DNA of 64,000 nt, taken from positions 1,472,458 through 1,536,457 of the forward strand of contig OZ025890.1 of the NCBI GenBank assembly GCA_964019415.1, read 5' to 3'. This DNA comes from Ianthella basta. Taxonomy: Eukaryota; Porifera; Demospongiae; Verongiida; Ianthellidae. Positions within the stretch are counted from its first letter, which is position 1; each line of letters starts with the position of its first letter. Below the pieces are notes generated by a model. It was not told the origin of the DNA. It made no database searches and worked only from the letters and a program-made list of their open reading frames with translations. Positions 13,212-23,100 of the stretch are shown here, piece after piece. The translations under genes were made by a program, and so were the position numbers.

Positions 13212-15449
13212 TTACTGAAGGTAATGGTCAAGGTACTTCTCTGAGTTACCACTCTGATCATAGTCAGAAGTGTGAAAGAGTGATCTAGTGTGATTGACTA
13301 TATACCATGAACATGTACAGTACACACCCACACCCACAAACCCACACCCACCCACACCCACACCCACACACCCACACCCACCCACACCCACACCCACCCA
13401 CACACACATACACATGTGCACGCACACATACACATGCACACACGCATGCACACACACCTGGGAGAGGTAGTTGGCCATTTTCCACAATGCCATCGATATC
13501 TGTCAGTGACCCATCCTCCACAGCAGCAGACTCTGAAGTAGAATATACTCCATTGCAGCAACACACGGTACGGAGAATACTCTTGAAGAAGTCCTTAGTG
13601 TCATTGGTGCTTGCTATATCAGTTATGATGTAGAGGGGAGCTGCAACAACAAGCACACTGAGTAGGCACCACAAGTTGACTTTTACTGGGGTGAAAGTGG
13701 AGAGGACAAAGCTGGTACAGAAACCAGATGATATCCATGTCTGCCAGACGCTGAATGCTGTCTGCTTCTGGCTCCCTTTAGCAATGATACCTGTGAAGCC
13801 TAAAGAGCAATTGAGGGAGCAAGAGAGCAGTCAGTGCGGAGGAATTAGGATTGAAAGAGGAGGGATGAGGTGGCAGTAGGGCAGAATGTATCTGTATATT
13901 ATCTTACAGCAGCCCGCTAAACGACCACCTCTATAAGGCGACCACCTTAGAAATACGACCACTTTGGTTTAGTCCTATATCCGTGTATACATGAATTATG
14001 GTTCTCAGAAATAAGACCACCTCAAAAATCAGACCACTTTGCATGGCCCGAAGGTGGTCCTATTTCAGAGGTTCCAATGTATCATGTTTGTATCCCATAC
14101 ACATACTCTATTTATATTGCACAGTCATACAGTGCATGGAATAATTCTCAAAAGGTAACATGCAAGACTGCTTACTTGCAGGAACAGTGTTCCAAACTCC
14201 CATTCCTAAACCGAACACGATGGAGATGACAAACCCAGGAACATAGCTTGGGGCTCTCTCCCAGAAGATGAGGAAGAGGAGAACAGACAAGTCTCCAAGA
14301 GTGGCAACCAATACCAGTAATGTTCGCGGAATCTTGGTGGCCACCTTGCCCACCACCACGCTGCTTACACTGAGGCTCAGTCCCCACACAATCTGGGTCA
14401 AGCCCACCAGACCTACCCCAACGCACTCAGTCACAAAGTGCTGCATAGGTAAACAAATGACATATCAACACTCACATCTCACAAGGGCACAGTACGTTAC
14501 CTAGCCCGAAGGGGTGCTACTGTACCTTAAGGATTACTCCAGCAAGAGTCCCTATGTTGAATCCCAAATAGCCAACCATAGGTCCAGTGAGGAAGAAATG
14601 CCAGTTGAAGAGTGTCTTGAACAAGGTAGCAATAGACGTCTTGAACTCTTTAAAGATTCCAGAGCAGTTTCTCCTCTCCTGTGCCTTTTTAGAGAGCCGA
14701 TCTAATCCAAAGATGGCTAATACTACAGCAGCAATATCAAACATGCAGAAGATGGAAAGCAAGGAGTAGAACGCCCAGTCAGACACTTCTGCACCACTTT
14801 CAGTCAATGACATGCACATTGAACCGTTAGTCATATTTCCATCATCGACCATCAGCAACGAAAGACCCCCAGCATCGGACAACAACACAGCTGAGGAGAT
14901 GGCATTTCCAACTGGAACACTTGCGCCATAGATCATGAAGAAGACACCCATGAAAATGCTTATGTACTTTGGTGCTTGCTTCCCCAATGCTTGGGCTGTT
15001 TCTACTGCAATAGTGGTAACATAAATGGCTGAAGATATCCAGAGAGTCCCCAGCGACAACCCGCCTATGGCAGACCCGGGTATCAGGGTGTAGTAGTCGG
15101 GGTAGTAGTTGGTGGCTATGTACAAGACCTGGCCAATGCAGCAGAGAACAATAACGTACTTGGGTCCCAACATCCGGATTATGAAGGTGGCCATTATTGT
15201 AGAGACTATGAAGAACACGTAAAGAACTGCCAGAGCTACGAAGCCCAAGGTGGCATTAAAGGAGCCTTGGAGAGCTTGTAGCGTGAGGAAGGCGGCACTG
15301 ACCAAGTGAAAGCAGATACAAACCACGGCCAAGTTCTTGTAGTGGCGCTTTGGGTTGACACGAGTAGGTTGCCGCTTAATTTCGTCTTGGCGCTCACCGT
15401 CCGCCACCAAGCCATCATTTACTTTTCTCACTTCTACAGCCGAAGGCAT
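13212..15449 (-). CDS. UNC-93-like multipass membrane protein, copy A (538 residues)
   Basis: Exons 15449-14526, 14440-14176, 13799-13458 and 13297-13212; the sum is divisible by three and phases fit. I start at MPSAVEVRKVNDG because that ATG is shared by all three copies. A soluble N-terminus of about 35 residues leads into HYKNLAVVCICFHLVSAAF, the first membrane segment, followed by the family-typical LQGSFNATLGFVALAVLYVF and YYTLIPGSAIGGLSLGTLW. About 11-12 membrane segments in all, in two halves joined by the loop near LDRLSKKAQERRN. The family (UNC-93, a branch of the major facilitator fold) includes a regulator of a two-pore potassium channel in nematodes and UNC93B1, a trafficking partner of Toll-like receptors; which role applies here is unknown. 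The last exon gives a short tail ending KYLDHYLQ. A microsatellite sits just past the exon 3 donor. Confidence 0.85.
13319..13457. repeat. CA/CCCACA-rich microsatellite in UNC-93-like A intron 3
   Basis: Irregular cacacc/cacaca array filling the last intron of copy A. Equivalent arrays of other lengths are at about 20080-20250 (B) and 28850-28960 (C). Confidence 0.9.
13907..14079. mobile_element. TA-flanked MITE, 173 bp (unit A)
   Basis: Flanked by TA on both sides. The right end, read on the minus strand, is CATTGGAACCTCTGAAATAG and the left end CAGCAGCCCGCTAAACGACC; both then continue GACCACCT, so the ends are imperfect inverted repeats. Internal gaccacc/ggtggtc pairs fold the element. Unit C lacks it at the same place (gtacagcatatcatg). 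TA duplication suggests Tc1/mariner-type mobilisation. Confidence 0.75.
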
Positions 15450-15625
15450 GACCGACTTCACTCAGTTCGCATGAGGTCAGGGCTTTCTACGCCCTTTTTT
15501 CAAAAATTGAAAGGTCATGTGAATATCCTGATGAGAAGAGGGTTTTCTGCAGCGCGCGACTGTTTCCGCCGTTGTAGCTACCAGCCAGCGAGACACTTGT
15601 GATGAATTAAGGGCAATCTCTTATA
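15450..15625. promoter_or_regulatory. 5' flank of UNC-93-like copy A
   Basis: Upstream of the copy A start codon; nearly identical in unit B and partly diverged in unit C. It should include the promoter, but I see no defined element. Confidence 0.4.
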
Positions 15626-15745
15626 CAGTGCTCCAATCCTAAAGGTTCCACAATGTGTATCACAAATTGTTATTAATCATCACAGAGACACATTATCTCT
15701 TTTCCTCAAAATATAAAAAGAGGAACATTTAGGATTGGAGCATTG
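15626..15745. mobile_element. TA-flanked MITE, 120 bp (unit A)
   Basis: TA on both sides, with 24-bp terminal inverted repeats: CAGTGCTCCAATCCTAAAGG at left, and CAATGCTCCAATCCTAAATG at right on the minus strand, two or three mismatches. Absent from unit C, which reads cttatacactccgaaaat across the site. Confidence 0.85.
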
Positions 15746-16247
15746 TACATATATGTAGCTATTTCGAAAATCAGTTGAATCAGAATGTTCACAAACCATG
15801 GCTGCATGTCTGCTGAAATTCTCTCTGTTTAATATAGTGGTGTCAGTACTAGCAGGTCAGACATGTATCAACTCCAGTAACTGCAAGCAGCCTTGGGCTC
15901 CACTGCCATGCATGCAGATGCCAAACATGCCCCCGCTTGCATAATTATGCTACATTGATTATGTATGCAAACTGCTACTAATTCCAGCCCAATAGATACA
16001 TCTGGTGAGGCAATGTACAGCTGCACACGGATCATCATTCATTTGTATAATTCCTATCGATCCCGGCACTTCTTGCACTGTGCAGGTATGATGCTTCACA
16101 CATATAAATTCAGCTTCATATTAATTAAATATGCACGAACATATGCCTTTTTAATATATTCTGATCAATGCCAGGAACTCAAAGAGAATTATACCAACTG
16201 CATGGCGGTCATTATTTTCGTAATAATAATTGTCTTTTCGTAATTAT
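15746..16247. other. Duplicated spacer upstream of UNC-93-like A, no gene seen
   Basis: Matches 25972-26472 and, less well, 31015-31477. AT-rich; no ORF conserved among the three copies. Confidence 0.5.
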
Positions 16248-16325
16248 TTATTTGTGTTTCTTCTTTGGTTTTCTTGATGGCGGTGGGGTGGACTGAGTCA
16301 CCACAACATGTCCATCTTGAATATC
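16248..16325 (-). pseudogene. Relic of BRAP last exon, unit A
   Basis: Still reads the full 25-codon BRAP end (DIQDGHVVV...KPKKKHK, stop), but the splice acceptor G next to it is changed to A (TGCAG to TGCAA), and the preceding BRAP exon is missing from this unit. It therefore cannot act as a BRAP exon here. Confidence 0.8.
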
Positions 16326-16761
16326 TTGCATTGGCAGCAAGATGGAGACCACAAGAAAATTTGAAGACACTGCAGCTGATGACATGAAGTCATGAGGAAG
16401 GAGGCTGGTGAATCACTTGTATTACACACTCTTGCCTGATTGAATTAAATTGCTCCAATGTGACGTTATCGAAGGCCAGAGTGTTACTGTGTATATATAC
16501 AAGTGTTTTGGTATGGATGTACTCCTTCCATCTGTGTATATATATAACATGTATACACAGTATGAGTGTGCCCATACCCTACATTCCTTATCCACCTGCA
16601 TTCACGGGTTTCACTTGTATCCTGCACGTGTGCAAGAAAGTGTTTCTTGCACAATAGTAAAAAGGGCACCCGTTTACCTATGCTGGATGTGTATAACAAA
16701 AATCAATCTTATTTGCGTGTTTGCAAGAAGCTCATCTTTCGCTCACTGCCTGTGTACGTAG
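16326..16761. other. Junction region between units A and B
   Basis: Contains sequence like the BRAP intron at about 31556-31745 and then, directly joined, sequence like 32105-32150 (actccttccatctgtgt...cacagtatgagtgtg), so the BRAP penultimate exon was deleted. It then passes into sequence upstream of the WD40 exon 2 acceptor (tgtgtacgtag). Confidence 0.7.
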
Positions 16762-17688
16762 GTTGCTATTTGGGATGCATGGAATGGCCAAGTTGTGAAC
16801 TTTATCCATGGACACAAAGATACTGTCAAGTCAATTTCATTCAACAGGCAGACTGCAGAAGTGTGGGAGCCAATTTTGGCCTCGGCTGGGGATTTCACCA
16901 TACGACTGTCTGACCCCCGACCTGACCAGAAAACTTACCTCATGCACCTTTCCCCACATGCACCTGGTAAGGAGGTGGAAGCTGTGGATATCTCTCCCGA
17001 TGGCACCCTCCTTGCATCTGGTGGTCGTGATGGTGTGGTGGTACTCACAACACTGTTGACTCCTACTCTAACATCACAGTCATATTCTGAAGGCGCTTAC
17101 GACCACTCCTCCTCAAAGGCCAACTCCTCCCATCAGCAAGGAGGCTCCGCCTTGCAGAACCAGCCTGAGGGCGAGGGAGAGGACATGGGGGATGAGATCA
17201 TCCTTCGTACTGGATCTATTGTGAACAAACAAGCCCACCAAAGACATTCACTCCTAAGACGTCGAGGCCAGTCTGATCCTAAGGTTGGGTCCAAGCGGGG
17301 AGAACGGTCTCCTACCAAAAAAGCACAGTCTAGTAGACAACAGGAAACAGAGTTGAAAACTCCTGTCCTTTTGACTGCAAATCGTGTAAGCCCTGAAGAC
17401 TCTGCCGAAAGGGGTGAGGTTTCATTGACCATTCCCACAAAGATGGAGAGTTTGTCTACTGCTTCAAGTTCCCAGAGTGAAGGCCTGCCCACTATCCCTC
17501 CCTTCCCTGTACCCCTCCCTGACTTTGACTACTCCATGGATCGCCCTGTGTCAGTTGCCTCAGACCACTTCTTTGACACGGTTATTCACCCCGCGGGAGC
17601 AGACATTTGGACAACAGGAGCGCAGTACGTTCTTCATCCTGACTCAGAGGATGAGTTTGATGACGATGAACCTGTTAGTGAAATATAA
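16762..17688 (+). pseudogene. Orphan copy of the WD40 gene's last exon (open reading frame intact), unit B
   Basis: Same length as the functional exon (927 bp), with acceptor tacgtag, reading frame and stop all kept; only a handful of changes, such as R to W in VAIWDAWNGQ, I to T, Q to H and D to E. Exon 1, with most of the propeller, is not repeated upstream, so this cannot make a full WD40 protein by itself. It could be a dead copy too young to have decayed, or an alternative 3' exon reached by long-range splicing from 9646. No independent start codon with promoter is evident. Confidence 0.75.
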
Positions 17689-18218
17689 GTGGATAATGTT
17701 TATATGGTATATGTTTGTGTGTACATTGCAATCTGTACTGTTGTGTTTTATCACAGCATGTATACCAGTTTTCGTACCATTTGTTTGACATTGTACAGGT
17801 TTCCATATTATTTGTACACAAAATATTGTTAGTTCTATACATATGGCATTGTATGTGCTGGGTATTTATATCAGTTTGAATGAGTTGTGCATGGTGCCTT
17901 GGCATTAGGCCAATCTGTCCAGTTCAACACGATCACAACACATGTCTACTGTGATGTGTGTATTGGAATGTGCATGCACATGCAGGTTATCATTTAATTG
18001 GTGTGATCAAAGAAGGCTGCATGAGCTTGGGTGTGTAGATTGATTGATTGATTGAAGGAAAGTGGACACTGCACAAATAGCTAGGAGAAGTACGGTGTGT
18101 GTCGTGTGTAGACACCTCGCAGTCCCTTGTGTCCAAAATGTGTTGCAGTCCCCCAGTGTGCCTAAAATATTATGCTAAAACCTTCTCCCCCCGTGGCCCA
18201 AAATGGCAAACAAACAAA

Positions 18219-19253
18219 CAGACAAAATAAGCCTCGCCCAGAGCGTTGAGTTGAGCTGCAGACAAAATAAGCCCCGCCCAGAGTGTTTAGTCCAGCTACA
18301 GACAAAATAAGCCCCGCCCAGAGTGTTGAGTCCAGCTACAGACAAAATAAGCCCCGCCCAGTGCGTTGAGTCGAGCTACAGACAAAATAAGCCCTGCCCA
18401 GTGCGTTGAGTTGAGCTGCAGACAAAATAAGCCCCGCCCAGAGTGTTGAGTCCAGCTACAGACAAAATAAGCCCCGCCCAGAGCGTTGAGTCAAGCTACA
18501 GACAAAATAAGCCCCGCCCAGTGCGTTGAGTCCAGCTACAGACAAAATAAGCCCCGCCCAGAGCGTTGAGTCAAGCTACAGACAAAATAAGCCCCGCCCA
18601 GAGCGTTGAGTCAAGCTACAGACAAAATAAGCCCCGCCCAGAGCGTTGAGTGCAGCTACAGACAAAATAAGCCCCGCCCAGAGCGTTGAGTGCAGCTACA
18701 GACAAAATAAGCCTCGCCCAGAGCGTTGAGTCCAGCTACAGACAAAGTAAGCCCCACCCAGAGCGTTGAGTCCAGCTACAGACAAAATAAGCCCCGCCCA
18801 GAGCGTTGAGTCAAGCTACAGACAAAATAAGCCCCGCCCAGAGCGTTGAGTCAAGCTACAGACAAAATAAGCCCCGCCCAGAGCGTTGAGTCAAGCTACA
18901 GACAAAATAAGCCCCGCCCAGAGCGTTGAGTCGAGCTACAGACAAAATAAGCCCCGCCCAGAGCATTGAGTCGAGCTACAGACAAAATAAGCCCCACCCA
19001 GAGCGTTGAGTCGAGCTACAGACAAAATAAGCCTCGCCCAGAGCGTTGAGTCCAGCTACAGACAAAATAAGCCCCGCCCAGAGCGTTGAGTCGAGCTAGA
19101 CAAAGTAAGCCCCGCCCAGAGTGTTGAGTCCAGCTACAGACAAAATAAGCCCCGCCCAGAGCGTTGAGTCCAGCTACAGACAAAATAAGCCCCGCCCAGA
19201 GCGTTGAGTCGAGCTAGACAAAATAAGCCCCGCCCAGAGCGTTGAGTCGAGCT
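18219..19253. repeat. 40-bp minisatellite with GC-box core, about 26 copies (unit B)
   Basis: Same unit as the array in A. The first four units carry the same variants in the same order in both arrays, then the order differs and B is longer by about three units. Two units near 19090 and 19210 are shortened (gctagac in place of gctacagac). Confidence 0.97.
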
Positions 19254-19551
19254 ACCTACCAATTTGTATAGGGCCAGGGTGAGTGAAGTGAAGAATCAGT
19301 TTGAATGAGATGTGCATGCATATAGTGCCTTTGCATTAGGCCCAATCTGTTCTGTTCATCACAATCACATGACATGCCTATACTGTGTTATGCATAATGT
19401 GTATTAGAATATGCATGCACAGGTTATATATCATTTGGTATGATTGAAGAAGGCTGAGCTGGGTGTGTAGATTGACTGAAGGGGGAGAATAAAATGGACA
19501 TTAGTGCCATTACGATCTACATTTCATGACAATTGGAATAGGAGCACAGGC

Positions 19552-19617
19552 AGTCTGGCTTGCTAGACCGACCACAATGGGTGTTTATCTAATTGGGATG
19601 GTCTTGCAAGCCAGACT
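19552..19617. repeat. Small foldback, unit B
   Basis: AGTCTGGCTTGCTAGACC against ggtcttgcaagccagact, as in unit A, with a slightly longer loop. Confidence 0.85.
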
Positions 19618-19971
19618 AGAGCACAGGAGGAGATAGACAATTAAAACACATTCACTGTTGGTTCTATTTATATATAAGTAGGATATCACAGACTTTATAC
19701 AGATACGAAATACATTTTACAGGTTACCTGTATAATATATAGACAAACAATGCACAGAAAACAATGAATAGAATGTCGTAGCAAATTCACATTAACCTTC
19801 TAAAGAAGTGATTCCAAAAATAACTAAGTGTTGGTATCATCAAAGTGGGCTACAGTATAGACCCCTGGAACTGGGAAGGGATGAGAAGTAATGCTCAATC
19901 AGCACACAAGCATGCACATTGTCTATTTTGTATGTGTATATACCAATCCTTTGTGTTTTGCATAACAGTTA

Positions 19972-20153
19972 CTAAAGGTAATGGTCAAGGTACTTCTCTG
20001 AGTTACCACTCTGATCATAGTCACAAGTGTGAAAGAGTGATCTAGTGTGATTGACTATATACCATGAACATGTACAGTACACACCCACACACCCACACAC
20101 CCACACCCACACACACCCACACAACCACACCCACCCACCCACCCACACACACA

Positions 20154-20193
<40 letters not shown>

Positions 20194-23100
20194 CACACAC
20201 ACACACACACATGCACGCACACACACATGCACACACAGTCACACACACACCTGGGAGAGGTAGTTGGCCATTTTCCACAATGCCATCGATATCTGTCAGT
20301 GACCCTTTCTCCACAGCAGCAGACTCTGAAGTAGAATATACTCCACTGTAGCAACACACGGTACGGAGAATACTCTTGAAGAAGTCCTTAGTGTCATTGG
20401 TGCTTGCTATATCAGTTATGATGTAGAGGGGAGCTGCAACAACAAGCACACTGAGTAGGCACCACAAGTTGACTTTTACTGGAGTGAAAGTGGAGAGGAC
20501 AAAGCTGGTACAGAAACCAGATGATATCCATGTCTGCCAGACGCTGAATGCTGTCTGCTTCTGGCTCCCTTTAGCAATGATACCTGTGAAGCCTAAAGAG
20601 CAATTGAGGGAGCAAGAGAGCAGTCAGTGTGGAGGAATTAGGATTGAAAGAGGAGGGATGAGGTGGCAGTAGGGCAGAATGTATCTGTATATTTTAGAAT
20701 TTATAAATTATAATTATATCATATATATAAATACAAAGGCACACATGCGCACTGCCTTACAAGCTTGGAGTACAACAATAGTCAAGTCAAATATATTGTT
20801 AAAGAGTGTATGTGATTAGCTAAATCAAGGATAAAATCAAGCACAATGTCAAAGTGAGTTTCGTTGCTCATGATAATGGAACCTGGCCCTCACTGATTGT
20901 GAGGTCCAAGGCTTCGGGATAGGTGGGGCTGGGGACGAATCCAGCAATAGATCTTGTGCCCCTCAGGCAGGTGATGGAGGATCGAAGAAGAGAGAATCCC
21001 AGGCGGCATCTGATCCACCCAATTACGTGGCTGTAGGGCTGGTCCCTTTTCCTGGCGAGCAGGGAGGCAAGGCGTTTGAAGAAGACTGTGGCTTGCCTTC
21101 CCATGCCACCGGAGGTGGAAAAGACCAGAGGTGTGAAGCTCCCATGTTCAACTTCGCGGACACGTTCGTCATATTGTCTTCTTTTCTCCATCTCATGTAG
21201 GCGGTAGCAACTTTCTAGCGGGTGTTTGAGGTTAGACGGGGCGAATGGGTTGAAGACCCGCACATCACAGAATGCCCTTTCTGACCTCTCCCAGAAGCCA
21301 TTGGCGCTAATGTCCAGCCGTGCATTATCATCGGTGTTCGCTGTCCGTAGTTGAAAGCGTTCATCATTGAGCTTTTGCAAGCCTGGCTCCAGGCAAGTGT
21401 CATAGCACACGTGAGAGAGAAGCTCAGCAGTCAGATCCCGTATCTCATTATGACGGCAGATGGGGAAAGCCCCTCTGTTGCAGCTTAAGGCGTGTTCCAC
21501 TGAGAATGCATTCCCACAAATGCAGTTGGTTGGCAGGAATGGTGGAGTCCAACCGTACCTGAGGAAGACTGCATCTCTGAATGCTCTCTTATGTAAGGTA
21601 AAGCCCATGCTCTCAATGGGCAGTGCAGTCAGCCATGTGGAGGCACCTTTCTCTCCAGCAAGAGACAAGGATCTTTGCTGGCTCGCAGTGAGGACTTCCT
21701 TCAGATTGTCCAGGTCGTCTTTCTGTTTCTGCCATTTCTCCCTCCTTGAGATGCTTCTCTTTTCCTTCAGCTGCTGTTGAGTGGAGGTGTTATACTGTGT
21801 GCTCTGGTTGACAATTAGGGCAGCCATGACAGATGTAATTCGATCTGACGTTTCAAAGTCACTGAGAGCTCTCACGACAGGGTTGGATATTCCCATACCA
21901 CCCATGCGGCAAGGCAAAGCAAAGATCCTTCGCTCCTCATCATTGATTTGTCTCCCTATGAGTGCAGGAATGAACAAATGTCTGATGGCATCTTCCAGGG
22001 GTTGCATCAGATCAGCCGTGTTGGGCACAGTGCGTAACAGAAAGTTCCACCTGCTGCTCAGACCCTTAGTCAGGGCTGAGTAAGCAGCATGGGGCTGGCT
22101 TTTTGCAATTTCAGAAAGCTTCTCAATCTCACTCTTCCACTTCTCCACTTTCTGCATGACATAACTCTCGACAAACGATCTGGTACCCAAAGCCGCTCCT
22201 AGATAACGTTTCCCCTCCACTGTTACATTCACACCTGTTCCTGCAAACAGCCTTTCTGCTGCCTCAAGGTGCTCCTCCTTCACTACCAGCCATGACTTTT
22301 CTGCATTGGGGTAATAGCCATATTCTGGTCCTATGGTGTTCAAGTTTGACCACCACAGCCTGATCTGATCCAACTTCCCCCCAGCAGTGCCATCGTCTGC
22401 AAACCATACCTGTGTTGCATCAGTGTTCAGCTTTTGAATCAGTGGGAGGATGCCCAGTGCATACATTGGCATGGCTAAGGGATCGCCCTGAGTTGTCCCC
22501 TCTTTGGAATAGACGACTTCTTCGCCAATGAACAGTGAGGACTGCTGACGGTACGTGTTGGTAAGAATCCGGGCTAAAGGAGGGCAAAGGGTGTGGATGT
22601 TAATGAGGGTGGCACGTCTGTTAAGGCAGTTGAATGCATTGGAGGCATCAGCCAGTAAGACCCCTTGGTTGCCATCATTACTGAAGACTTCTCTCATGGC
22701 ATGGATTGCAGCCTCGCTTCCACATTCCTGTCCTGCACACAACTGTATATACCCAGTGGCACGCTGCACATCTTCCTTGAGGATTCCAAGAACGGCCTTC
22801 CCAATGGTTCTTCTGACAGTTTCTCCAATTCCAATGGGTCGCACTCCTGGGTTCTTGTCTAAAGCGATCAGTCTACAGGCTGTGAAAGAGGACAAACCTT
22901 CGGGGTCCACATATTCTGTACACAGTCTTCTAGCCATCAATGCGATGTTGTTGCAGAGATCTGATGAGGCCCTGGAGAAGGACGTGCACATTCTGCGCCA
23001 GCCAGAGGCATCTATGCCAGATGGACCGGCAGAGCCCTGTATTCGCAAGATGGTCTCTCTGATAGTTTTGCCATCTAGGTTGTCGAAGATGACTGGGTGG

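Larger units (their letters stand above)
10040..16718. repeat. Segmental duplication unit A
   Basis: Left-most of three tandem units. It starts just before the acceptor of WD40 exon 2 and runs through UNC-93-like copy A and the relic of BRAP's last exon. Matches unit B almost base for base over coding and non-coding parts, from gtttgcaagaagctcatctt on. Boundaries are estimates within some tens of bases. Confidence 0.9.
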
